Below, piece by piece: positions 45,015-53,971 of a DNA stretch of 53,971 bases. The position numbers were made by a program, and so were the translations under genes. Location of the stretch: NCBI RefSeq assembly GCF_000281045.1, contig NW_008246079.1, positions 804,618 to 858,588 of the forward strand. Direction: 5' to 3'. The notes beneath the pieces were generated by a model, which did no database searches, had not been told where the DNA came from, and saw nothing but the letters and a program-made list of their open reading frames with translations. The stretch is from Saprolegnia diclina VS20 (taxonomy: Eukaryota; Oomycota; Saprolegniomycetes; Saprolegniales; Saprolegniaceae). Every line of letters begins with the position of its first letter. The stretch's first letter is position 1.

Positions 45015-46230
45015 CTACGACGAGCCCGTTGGCGTCACCACGCCTCCGGCGTATGTCTGCACGGCGACGCACGTCCGCTGGCGGTCGATGCGTGCGACGA
45101 GGCGCGGCTTCTGCGCCAACCCGCGTCCGTCCCGGCTTGTGTTCATCGCTGCGTAAAACCGTTGCAAGTACGCATCGTACGCGGGCATGAAGCGATCCAC
45201 AAAGTCGGCGACTTGGGCCGACGTCATGCCGGGCTTGCCTTGGGTACGCATGTCGGCCTCGGCTTCCTCGCGCCACCTAGATGTGCTGCATGAGGAGAGG
45301 TGAGGTACTCAAGGCAATGTACGTGTAAACGCAGTGCGCATCGGGCACTTGGATGACGAGCATTGCGGCGAGCTCGGCGTAGATGCGGTCGAAATCTTTG
45401 AGAGCTTCGTTGACCGGCCCCAAGTGGCGGTGGCTCCTACGTCGTCGATGAAGATATACCCGAGCTGCATGGAGCTGCGATACGTACAAGGGGAGGTTGG
45501 AGGCTTCAAAGCCCAAGCACCAGCCTTCGATCACGAGCACGTCGAGAGGACCTATGCAGCAGGCATGTCTCCATGGCAGGTCACATCGAAGCATCGGTGG
45601 GCACCTGTATGGTGCTGCCACGCGTCTTGCGGCGCACGGTCGCCACGGCCTTCAAAGGCCGACTTGTCGTAGCGGGGTACGACGACGTCGGCGCCTTGCT
45701 TGGCTTGCGCGATGATGTCGAGCAAGAGGTCCACATCGTGCGTCCCCGGGTTGCCGCGGAACTGCCCAGGATGCATAAGTCTCCATCCTCGACGGTCCTT
45801 CATCTACCTCGAGGAGGGGGTTGCCAGGGTGCGCTTCGGCGACGCGGCGCTGCCCGTCCCGCGTGTAATAGACATCATCGATCGAGAGCACCGCGCAGTT
45901 CTTTCCTGTGGCCTTGAAGAGCAGCTCCAAGTACGACGTCATGGTCGTCTTGCCCCCGCCCTGGAAGATCCATGAGCATACGCGATGGAAGCGAGCGCGT
46001 ACCTGCACGCAGCTAAGGCCAAGCACGAGGCAGGTCTTGGTCGTCGCGGCCGGCGGGTTGAGGCAGTCGTACTGCGACTCAGCCCACGCGAAGATGGGGA
46101 GGTAGTAGTCATGGACGAGCGCCTGGAAGGGCGACGCCGAGGCCGACGCCCGGAGCGTCTTCAAGCCCGAGGACGCGCGCATGGCCTTCTCGAGGACGGC
46201 CGCGAGCTCCTTGGTCCGCGCTGGCAGCAT
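45015..46230 (-). CDS. GLYK: D-glycerate 3-kinase, plant/GLYK type
   Basis: Predicted 325 residues from six exons, complement(45015..45276, 45323..45436, 45488..45551, 45605..45761, 45808..45960, 46003..46230), introns 42-53 bp. The P-loop is CVQGGGKTTM near residues 75-84, formed across the first intron. Next are LSIDDVYYTRDGQ, HPGNPLLEFRGNPGTHDVDL, VVVPRYDKSAFEGRGDRAP, VLVIEGWCLGF, NEALKDFDRIYAELAAMLVI and FVDRFMPAYDAYLQRFYAAM. This order is that of plant and fungal glycerate kinases, which phosphorylate D-glycerate with ATP to 3-phosphoglycerate. In a heterotroph it would return glycerate from serine or glyoxylate metabolism to glycolysis. No transit peptide is evident. The first intron (42 bp) has no stop and keeps frame, so retention would add 14 residues right before the P-loop. 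Confidence 0.9.
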
Positions 46231-46365
46231 GGTCGTCAGTGCTCGGCCGAGAGAACAAGTTGATCTTGCGTGTTTTCATCCATCTGTTTTGGATGCGACG
46301 TAGCGAGCGGCTATTTGCACGCCATTTTGCACCCCGGGGCACGCTAGAGGTGAAAGATCGCTAGC

Positions 46366-47665
46366 ATGGGCAACACCAAGTCGGTCAAGCTCAACGGCCG
46401 CGGGTACGAGGTCTGCGGGAAGCTCGGCAGCGGCGGCTTCTCCGAGGTCTACCTTGTCGAGGGCCATCGCCATGGCAGGAAGCAGCGCTACGCGCTCAAG
46501 GTCATGGCGTGCGTCGAGGACGACCAGCTGCAGCGCGCGCTGCTCGAGATCCAGCTGCATCGGCGCCTCGCCCACCCGAATGTGCTCCCACTCCTCGAGT
46601 CGGAGATCCGCATGAAGCGCCATGGCCAGCGGTCCGATGTCGAGAACGCGCTGGGGCGGACGAAGGAGGTGCTTCTGCTCTTCCCCGTCCTTGCCCGCGG
46701 GTCGATCCAAGACGTCTTGAACGACGCCGCCACGCAGAGTACCAAGCCTCGCCGCTTGCCGTCGCTCACATGAGCATAGAGGCGCCTGCGTTCACGCAAG
46801 ACGAGTGCGTTCGCCTCTTTGAAGGGATCGTCCGTGGTGTCCTGGAGATCCACCAGCTCGGACTCGCCCATCGGGACCTCAAGCCCGCCAACATCCTCCT
46901 CGACGATGCCAATACGCCAGTGGTCATGGACCTCGGGTCTGTCGCGCCCTTGACGACGCGCGTGACGTCGCAGCACGATGCGCTCGCGATGGTCGAGACG
47001 GCCGCGCAGTTTTCCAGCGGCGCCTTTCGCGCACCCGGTCCTTCCATCATGCTGGTACGGTCGTCTTATGGGAGGGATAGAGCTCTACGACGACTGCTTT
47101 CGAGGCGACCTCACGGCGGCCACGGACGTCTGGAGCCTCGGGTGCGTCTTGTATGCCATGGCGTACGGGCCCTTTGGCCCGTTCGAGTCGGCGACCGAAG
47201 GCATCAAGGTCCTCGCGATCCGCAACGGCAGTCTTCGGTTCCCACCGTCGCCTACGTACTCGCCAGGCTTCAACCTGCTCCTTCAAGACATGCTCCAAGT
47301 GTCCCCGGACGCGCGGCCGACGCTCGACCATATTCTAACGCGCCTCGGCAAGGTAGACCGATGCCCAGTGGCACTATATATGCATATGGAACTAGCTCAA
47401 CGCGTCCAGTCCGCCAACGTCGTCCTCGACGCAGGCCTCGACGCTCTCGACGTCCTCCAGTCGCCAAGTCACGTCCAGTGCAGCGGACTGGGCCGACTTT
47501 GCACACTTCTCGGCGCCCGTGCGACCAACACCGCCGCTGCTGCACTTTGCGAGCGCCGACGCAGCGGCCAAGTCGCCACGAAAAGCGTCACGTCGGTCGA
47601 TCTCGGACCGCGATCAGCTCGCACGTCACGGCCGCGCGATGCTCCAGCACGCGCTGGCGCCGTAG
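46366..47665 (+). CDS. STK16/NAK-type protein kinase, N-myristoylated
   Basis: Predicted 390 residues from four exons, 46366..46738, 46780..47037, 47081..47352, 47396..47665, introns 41, 43 and 43 bp. MGNTKS at the start fits the N-myristoylation consensus. Kinase motifs: glycine loop GKLGSGGFSEVYLV, catalytic Lys in YALKVM near residue 45, HRDLKPANILL near 156, DLGS in place of DFG (as in human STK16), FRAPELYDD formed across an intron, and TDVWSLGCVLYAM. The C-terminal 110 residues are Ser/Thr/Ala-rich with no domain. STK16-like kinases sit on Golgi membranes via acylation and act in secretion and cytoskeletal control. This protein lacks the N-terminal cysteines that are palmitoylated in the human enzyme, so membrane binding would rest on myristate alone (inference). 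Confidence 0.88.
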
Positions 47666-47756
47666 TCAAAGGTTCCTGTAGCTATACGGATGTATCCAGC
47701 GCCTGAGTGACGACCTTCGGAACCTTGTATTGGGTACTACTAGTATGAGGTATCGA

Positions 47757-48744
47757 CTAGCACGCGGCAAACGAGATGACAATACACGCCGACGCATCGT
47801 GCATGTCGGGGTAGAAGCGCCGAAGGGTTGCCAGCAAGTCGGCGCGCGAGGCCAAGCCTTCGTGCTGCGCGTGGTCGTCTGTGAGGTCGCGCACCGTGAC
47901 GAACGCCACGTCCGTGATCTGGAGGAACGCAAACGGTGACGACGACGACGTCGTGGTTGCTTGGGCGACCGCGCGGGGGTAAATGTACTGCAGGTCCGAG
48001 TTGACGTCGGTGTCGACGTCGCTTGCGAGGCGGATCGTCATGATCTTTGCATGGGACGTGATCGGACGCTCAAACGACGGGTGAAAGTCGATGCGGGGTA
48101 GGACGGGCGTGAGTTCCTCGATCGCACAGCGCGTGCTGGCGCTCATGGGCACGCAGCGCGTCTTCTCAAAGAGCGCCAAGTGCTTGAGAAAGGTGTCATT
48201 TGGCTCGATCCACGGACGGCTCATGCTAGGGCGATGGCGTGAGTCAACCCAGGAGCGAGGAGAGGGAGCGCACCGTACGCGTTGGTACGCATCGTGGAGC
48301 GAGAGGTCTTGCGTGGCCATGAGCCACGCAATGACGACGGACGCCGACCGTGACCGACCCGCAACGCTAGTATCGACAGGCATGAGAGTGCGGCGGGAAG
48401 GCCATGACGTACCAGTGCACGAGGACATTGGCGTCGGTCGTTGCCAAGGCTTGGTCCAGCGTGTAGAGCAAGTACGGTAGCTTGATCAATAGCGGCTCGT
48501 CAAGAGCGTCGTCCATCGCGATGCGAAGGTGCGCGCAGCTCGGCGCCGCGAGGACGTCTTCGGGCTGGAGCAGCGAGAGGACAAAGCCAATGTTCTTGGC
48601 GCGCAGCGCATATGCATTCGCCGCCGCATCGATCGAGCCGAGGTAGACGCGGTCGGCGATGAACATGGGCACGTCATCGACCATCTCCTCGACCTCTTCG
48701 ACCTCGTCGTCATAGTCGTAGCCCTCGTACTCCATGTCACTCAT
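47757..48744 (-). CDS. Dual-specificity protein phosphatase
   Basis: Predicted 297 residues from three exons, complement(47757..48225, 48274..48366, 48413..48744), introns 48 and 46 bp. After an acidic N-terminus (about 25 residues, YDYDDEVEEVEEM) the DUSP core begins: VPMFIADRVYLGSIDAAANA, NIGFVLSLL. The signature HCVAGRSRSASVVIAWLM has the catalytic Cys near residue 111, created across the first intron. WIEPNDTFLKHLALFE closes the catalytic unit. The general acid is probably the Asp in MDDALDEPLL. The last 150 residues (from CVPMSASTRC) have no recognised domain. It should dephosphorylate Tyr/Thr/Ser in a kinase activation loop or similar. It lies 280 bp downstream of a CMGC kinase gene on the same strand. 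Two CCAAT boxes (48763-48769, 48787-48793) lie 19-49 bp upstream of the start codon. Confidence 0.88.
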
Positions 48745-49024
48745 GTTGCAAATAATGACGGACCAATCATTGCAAGCCATTTTCAGCCAATGGGAATCCA
48801 GCAATTGAGATCTTATTGCGGCTCGGACGCTCGTTGGCGCTGTTGAGGTCGCTGCTGTCCCCACCGCTTGCCACCGACTGCGCTCTGTTCCCTTCTGTCG
48901 ATGGTCAAGTGGCATTTGGTCTACTATCTGCAGGGAACAACATGGTATTGGGCGTCGACTCGTGTCTGTCATCAAGAGTCCACTCGTCATAGCATTGGTA
49001 CAAGTACGCATCCATGGAGTGGTT
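48745..49024. promoter_or_regulatory. Intergenic/promoter of the phosphatase gene with two CCAAT boxes
   Basis: This 280-bp gap separates the stop of the CDKL-like kinase from the start of the phosphatase, both on the minus strand. CCAATCA at 48763-48769 and CCAATGG at 48787-48793 are the only elements I can name. No gene is seen. Confidence 0.45.
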
Positions 49025-50586
49025 TTATCGCTTGCTCTCGCTCTCGTAGTCTTCAAAGTCATCGTCGTAGATGCTGTGCTCGCTCGCGATGCTGCTGTGG
49101 ATCGAGAGACGCCTTCGCGCGATCGTGTTGTTGTCGTGGCCGTCGCTCTCGATGATCTCTTGGATATCGTCGTCCTTGACGCCGAGGCTCTTGCGTAGCG
49201 GCGCCACAATGCGCGGTCCAACGTCCTTGGCCATGGACCGCATGCTCTTGGCCTCGTCGTCGCACTTCATATCGTCGAGCGTCGGGCCCGAGCCGTCGAG
49301 GTCGTCGCCTTCCGACTCGGTGCGCACGCCGTCAATCTCCTCTTCAATGTCGTCATGGTGGCGCTGGCGACGCTTCTTCTGGGCCTCCGCTACGAGGTCT
49401 TCTTGCCGCAACTTGGCAAAGAGCACGTGGTCGAGTGCGTCGCGGGCGGAGAGTCGCTTCTTCGGGTCCAGCGACACAGTGCGCTCGAGAAAATCAAGCA
49501 CTTCGGGAAACGGAATCGTCTCGCTGAACGCCCGTCGAAGCGACGTCGTGGGGTACGTCGCCTTGCTGACGCTGACGCCTTTCGGCTGCTTGGCCGCGAG
49601 CGACGGCGGGAGCGGTCCCAGCATTTCTTGAATGAGGCGCCTGCAGGTGCATATGAATCATGTGCGATCGAAATGAAAACCGTACAGCTGATCGAGCTGG
49701 CTTTCACCACGAAAGAGAGGTTTGCCCGTGAACAGCTCGGCAATGACGCACCCGAGACTCCAAATGTCGGCGTTGTACGAGTAGTTGGTGCAGCTACGAA
49801 ACCAAAATGTAGGAATACATTTGTACTTTCGACACTACAAACCGGAGTTCTTGCTCGGGCGGGCGGTACCAGCGCGTCGCGACGTAGTCGGACAAGGCCT
49901 CGCCTTCGAATTGAATGGCGCGGGCGACACCTACGCAGCCGTCGTCGTGCAAGGCACGGACGAATCTCGCTACCAAAATCGCACAACTTGACGTTGCCGT
50001 TGGCGTCCAGAAGGACGTTCTCGGGCTTGATATCTACGCGGACTTGTCAAGTCGATCGAGTAGGCGCTTGGGATAAACCGCGGTGAATGATGTGGTTGGC
50101 ATGGCAACAGTGCAGCGCCTTTGTGAGCTGAAAAGCAATGGCGCGCGCGTGGGCGGGCCGCAGTCCTGTCCTGTTTTTGGCCACGAGCTGCATAAAATGC
50201 CATGAATTTCCGATTTTTCCAGGGATCGAAGTCCGGACCTTGGCCAATGTCGACGGCGCAAAGTCAAACACCAAGTGCAAGTAGCCATCGCCGCGAAAGC
50301 TGTAGCGAAACGTGACGATGTTTGGGTGGTTGAGCATCGAGCATGCTTGGAGCTCGCGCTTGGAGAGGTTGTCGTCTACAGCAGATGAGTAGTGTCGTTT
50401 GCGATGCCGAAAGGGTCGTGCCGCCGAGGAACTTGAACTTTTTGATGGCGACTTGCTCCTTCGTCGACTGCAGACTGCGAGTTAGGACATTCCTGCAACG
50501 GACGGAGCGTGTACCTTCTCGATGGCCTTGTACACGACGCCGTACGTGCCTTCGCCGATGACTTTCTCGACCACGTAGCGGTCCAT
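49025..50586 (-). CDS. CDKL-like CMGC protein kinase
   Basis: Predicted 411 residues from eight exons, complement(49025..49640, 49686..49793, 49843..49930, 49974..50033, 50079..50187, 50239..50375, 50422..50467, 50515..50586), introns 43-51 bp. Motifs: [15 protein letters not shown] near the N-terminus, [21 protein letters not shown] near 119-127 with the HRD Asp built across an intron, CDFGVAR near 137, activation loop [14 protein letters not shown] near 155, and [19 protein letters not shown]. The SDY motif and overall spacing fit CDKL1-5. The 160-residue tail is charged ([15 protein letters not shown]) without known domains. CDKL kinases control cilia and flagella or microtubules in other eukaryotes. 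One intron (50376-50421) appears to use a GC donor, and another (50188-50238) is in frame and stop-free; both are supported by equal-length alignment to CDKL proteins. Confidence 0.85.
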
Positions 50587-51305
50587 GCTCGTCTTCGTGT
50601 CCAAAACGGCCTTCCACTGGGGTCGAAACCGATCTGAGACGGTAGCGTGAGAAGACACGCGATTATGCATGGGCAACGTTGCTTGGTGCGGTCATGCGTC
50701 AACGCACCCTCGTGCCATTGCTAGAGCTCTACGATGCTTGTAGTGCACTGGAGCTCGGCTTGCCGTACTGTGTAGATGATGTTATCACCGTGTCAATGAC
50801 ATGCTGTGCGAGCTGTTAACTCCGTTATTCAGGTCAAGACAGACGCTAGGCCGTGGCGTGGCGATTGTATACCCAACGACAACATTATATCTTGTGCACC
50901 AAGGATGCTCCAAAGTGTAGCTTCTTGTCGGACAATCTTGAGGTAGTAAAGATGGCGATGTGGAGTAGCCTGTGCGATGCCATTGTTGAAGCCAACCCTC
51001 GCCGTCGGGAACTTCGTGCATAGTCTAGCGCTTGACGTCTATGCAACCAGCATGTCGCTGGGCAGAGGCCACGACCGTACGCTGGCCGCATCGGTGCGTC
51101 ATGGCCGCGCGCTCGCCTCGGACCGCGCCCCGTGGTGTTGTTGCCGCTGATGGCCCGTTGGTAATGATCCGCACTTAACGAGGTGCTGCCGTTGCCAGAG
51201 AGCGCCCTCTATCATGGAGTCGGGTGGTAAAGACGGTCAATCGTACTTAGGTGGGTATATCCCAAATTTTGGGTCCTGGGGCTTAAACGACAACCGACGA
51301 GGAGC
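50587..51305. other. Divergent promoter region CDKL-like kinase/Mo25, about 720 bp
   Basis: No gene is seen. Short frames on both strands lack domains. A near-palindromic CCCAAATTTTGGG lies at 51261-51273, about 30 bp upstream of the Mo25 start, and could be a regulatory site. Confidence 0.45.
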
Positions 51306-52755
51306 ATGGACAAGCTCTTCCAGCGCAAGAAGAACCCGGAGCAGCTCAGCAAGCTCATCAAGGAGGCGCTCGAGAACCCGAACACGCCTGTCAAGCCCGA
51401 CAAGAGCGGCAAGGTACGCCATCGTCCGCGAATTGGATGCTCACGGCGTCGATAGGTCGTCGACATTGTCACCAAGCGGCTCAACCAGATCAAGCTGCTG
51501 CTCTACGGCGATGTACACCGACGGCTACCGCGTCGCCTCGTGCTATCATGCATATATGTAGGGCGAGCAAGAGTCGAACCCGCAAAAGTGTGCGCAAATG
51601 TCCATGCTGCTCATCGCCGACAACATGATCCCGCGGCTCGTATTGAACCTGGAGAAGCTGCCGTTCGAGGTACACTGCGCACCGTCCTTGTAGCTCGCAC
51701 CATTGACGCATGCATGGTACGATAGGCGCGCAAGCACGTGGCGCAGATCTACAACAACCTGATGCGGCGGGACTTGGGCGGCTTTGTCGCGTACGTCGAG
51801 CGCCAGCCACAGATCATCTCAGCCTTGGTGCGCGGCTACGAGCACTCGGAGATTGCGCTCAACTGCGGCACGATGCTCCGCGAGGTACGTTGCACGATAA
51901 GAGGTAGCCTCTCATAAAGTCGGTTAGTCGATCCGGCACGAGGTGCTGGCCAAGCAAATCTTGCACTCGCCCGACCTCTGGAAGGTACTGTTATGTCATC
52001 AGTCTATAGCTCATTGTTCCTAGTTTTTCGACGTCTACGTGCACTTGCCCAACTTTGACGTCGGGTCGGACGCCTTTGCGACGTTCAAGGACCTCCTTAC
52101 GCGCCACAAGCCGCTCGTCTCGCAGTTCTTTGACTCGCACTTTGACATGGTTTGCAGCTTTTGTTTGTCTATAGTTTATAACATTTGGGCTAGGTGTTTG
52201 AAAAGTACAACAAGCTGCTGTCGTCGGAGAACTATGTCACCCGGCGCCAGTCGCTCAAGGTACTACTGTGCCGTAAGACCCCGACTCCGAAGTTATCCTG
52301 TCATAGCTTTTGGGCGAAATCCTCCTGGACCGGTCCAACTTTGACGTGATGATGCGCTACATTTGGTATAGAATTACAGTCAAAAGACTAGACATGACAA
52401 TCTTGTCGTGTGTAGCAAGCGCGAGAACCTCAAGATGATGATGAATCTGCTTCGGGACACGAGCGTCAACATCCAGTTTGAGGCCTTCCACGTCTTCAAG
52501 GTGTTTGTGGCCAACCCGAAGAAGCCCAACGAGATTACGCAAATTCTCTTGACCAACAAGGACAAGCTCATTGCCTACTTGGAGAAATTTCAAAACGAAA
52601 AAGGTATACAACTTGTGAAGCCTATCGATGTATCAACATCACGAACCGTAGAGGACGAGCAGTTTGTCGAGGAGAAGAGCCTCTTGATCCGGACGCTCTC
52701 GACACTCGAGTTGAGGCAAGAGGACGACGAGACAGGTACAAAGTTGCGGCTGTGA
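51306..52755 (+). CDS. Mo25/CAB39-like scaffold protein
   Basis: Predicted 343 residues from ten exons, 51306..51413, 51456..51512, 51562..51669, 51726..51884, 51928..51984, 52024..52149, 52194..52259, 52307..52365, 52416..52603, 52652..52755. Introns are 39-56 bp and the first seven are phase 0. The product is the typical Mo25 helical-repeat protein: [135 protein letters not shown] and [10 protein letters not shown]. Mo25 stabilises active conformations of STE20-type kinases (LKB1-STRAD, MST, NDR pathways). The C-terminus after [15 protein letters not shown] is not conserved. The last intron (48 bp) is in frame and stop-free. Confident family call. Confidence 0.94.
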
Positions 52756-53148
52756 CGAGCTCACGTCATTCGCGTCGTAGACGGCAACAGCGCAACGGCG
52801 AGCCACTGAGGACGCCTTCACACCGAGCATGTGGTCGTCGTTTAAAAGATACCTCCTCGTCGAGTTGCTCTTTGTATCGTCCACGAATGAAAACCATATA
52901 TCCCGTGTCTCTTCTGGGCCTTGGCCTTGTTTTCATAAAAATGGAGACGTATCCACGCCAAACCACGCTGTACACCTGTCGCCAAACGTCCAGCGTCCAA
53001 CCCGAGCCCTTGTAACTTACGAGGCTAGGGTTACCAAGCGACGCAGCCTTTTACGTACCTACCGGTACAAAAGCGCACGAGATGCCTTTACAACACCGCT
53101 GAACGTAACACGATCAAGTCATTTTCCACTTGTCTGCATACCGCCAAC
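52756..53148. other. Intergenic, about 390 bp
   Basis: Between the Mo25 stop and the GPI-type protein start, both on the plus strand. Nothing recognisable is seen. Confidence 0.5.
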
Positions 53149-53610
53149 ATGAAGCTTGCTTGCCTCGTGCTCGGACCAGCGCTGCTGGATGCGACGCTGG
53201 CACTCGCCAATGCGACGACTCTCAACGTCGACGGTCCGCGCAACCGCACGCAGGTGCGCGATGCAACGACAGTCCCCAGTCCTCTGCCAGTGCTGCGGCA
53301 CAATAACTCGAGTCGCCTGCCCCCGAACGCGACCGGTCGCTTTGCGCTTGTGCGGACCACGTCGGCCGGCAACCACTCGACGGTCGTATCTCTCAACGCG
53401 ACAACTGCGGAGCCATTGCCGTCCCACGCGAATGATTCATCGTCGTTGCTCGTCTTCGGCGCCAATGCGACGGCAGATGACGATGTGATTGTGGCGCCAT
53501 CGACAACAAAGCGCAATTCGACGACCAGCGTCACGACGGCCAGTCACGCGGCCGGCACCAACGGTGTCGCCGCGCTCATCGCACTCGTCGTCACACTGGG
53601 TCTTGCGTAG
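53149..53610 (+). CDS. Small sequon-rich, probably GPI-anchored surface protein
   Basis: Single exon, 153 residues. A signal peptide (MKLACLVLGPALLDATLALA) is followed by a low-complexity Thr/Ser/Asn/Ala region with ten N-glycosylation sequons (NAT, NRT, NNS, NSS, NHS, NDS, NST among them). The C-terminus (HAAGTNGVAALIALVVTLGL) has the small-residue site, spacer and hydrophobic tail of a GPI signal. No cysteine remains after the signal peptide and no fold is recognisable. It is probably a heavily glycosylated, mucin-like cell-wall or cell-surface protein. The short length and signal/tail architecture argue that it is real rather than a chance frame, but no family is recognised. Confidence 0.7.
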   Translation: MKLACLVLGPALLDATLALANATTLNVDGPRNRTQVRDATTVPSPLPVLRHNNSSRLPPNATGRFALVRTTSAGNHSTVVSLNATTAEPLPSHANDSSSLLVFGANATADDDVIVAPSTTKRNSTTSVTTASHAAGTNGVAALIALVVTLGLA

Positions 53611-53971
53611 CCTCGTTGGCGTGAAGATACAATAAGAATGTGATGGCTTATACCACTTTGCGTGCCAAGAGGTTAGGGTAGGACTAGGGTTGATCGGAGC
53701 TGTATCCACGAACAATGTGAAGGCTGCACAGAGAATATGAATTATGGGCAACAAGGTTTATGCTTTGTCTACACTGCAATTGCCACAGACCGTACTCTGG
53801 TCTACATGTGGGCGACGTTCCCATGGTGGAATGGATGACAACGCACCTAAAAAGGCCGGGTTTTGTATTTTATAACTGTGTACAAGATGTCACTCGATGC
53901 CTGGCAAGAAGGTAATGATAGGAGCCTGCGAGACAAGCCATGTCAATCGTATCGTCCAGAGATTTGTCTGG
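53611..53971. other. 3' flank to window edge, about 360 bp
   Basis: More AT-rich sequence after the GPI-type gene. No gene or element is recognised. Confidence 0.5.

Noticed and set aside
36917-46230. A serine/glycerate metabolic gene cluster (SHMT plus glycerate kinase)
   Set aside because: The two genes are on opposite strands and separated by the 5.8-kb GTPase gene; two genes of a broad pathway within 10 kb is weak evidence of clustering.

Overview
This looks like nuclear DNA of an oomycete, most likely of the Saprolegnia/Achlya/Aphanomyces type (inference from gene content and style; no ribosomal or mitochondrial marker is present). The evidence is compact, GC-rich eukaryotic genes on both strands, about 91 very short introns (39-71 bp) that I could place by keeping frame and protein homology, a bZIP/START-like protein of the oomycete 'M96 mating-specific' type, leishmanolysin-like (GP63) proteases, a secretory GlcNAc-transferase of the Skp1-GnT family and a plant-type glycerate kinase. 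I saw no tRNA, rRNA, CRISPR or transposable element.

Layout. 1-75: edge of an unknown minus-strand gene. 260-2426 (-): SDA1 ribosome-biogenesis factor. 3086-5053 (-): secreted S33 peptidase. 5879-6892 (-): astacin. 7939-9357 (+): bZIP/START-like protein, convergent with an aspartyl protease (9383-11020, -). 12039-13548 (-): GlcNAc-transferase. 14096-16444 (+): TPR protein, convergent with COQ5 (16500-17602, -). 18397-23162 (+): DCAF1. 23371-25583 and 25738-28034 (+): tandem leishmanolysins. 28748-29764 (+): PX protein. 30141-32626 (-): eIF2A, 14 exons. 33379-34977 (+): phosphatidylserine synthase. 35288-35990 (+): small bromodomain protein. 36917-38596 (+): serine hydroxymethyltransferase. 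38994-44792 (-): an intronless 1932-residue GTPase/Cys-His/VWA protein. 45015-46230 (-): D-glycerate 3-kinase. 46366-47665 (+): STK16-like kinase. 47757-48744 (-): dual-specificity phosphatase. 49025-50586 (-): CDKL/CMGC kinase. 51306-52755 (+): Mo25. 53149-53610 (+): sequon-rich GPI-type surface protein.

How it fits together. Five predicted secreted peptidases of four catalytic classes (S33, M12A, A1, two M8) lie in the first 28 kb, interspersed with housekeeping genes, which fits a lifestyle of extracellular protein digestion. The right half is mostly cytosolic housekeeping and signalling genes. SHMT and glycerate kinase both belong to serine/glycine/glycerate metabolism but are not adjacent. 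The most unusual locus is the intronless giant gene: it joins a GBP/VLIG-like GTPase to a long Cys/His-rich region and a C-terminal VWA domain, and a four-copy 26-bp minisatellite fills most of its short upstream region.

Limits. All exon structures were inferred by eye from frame, splice dinucleotides and remembered family alignments. The exon sums are all multiples of three, but no transcript data were available. Family calls rest on motif recognition, not searches.
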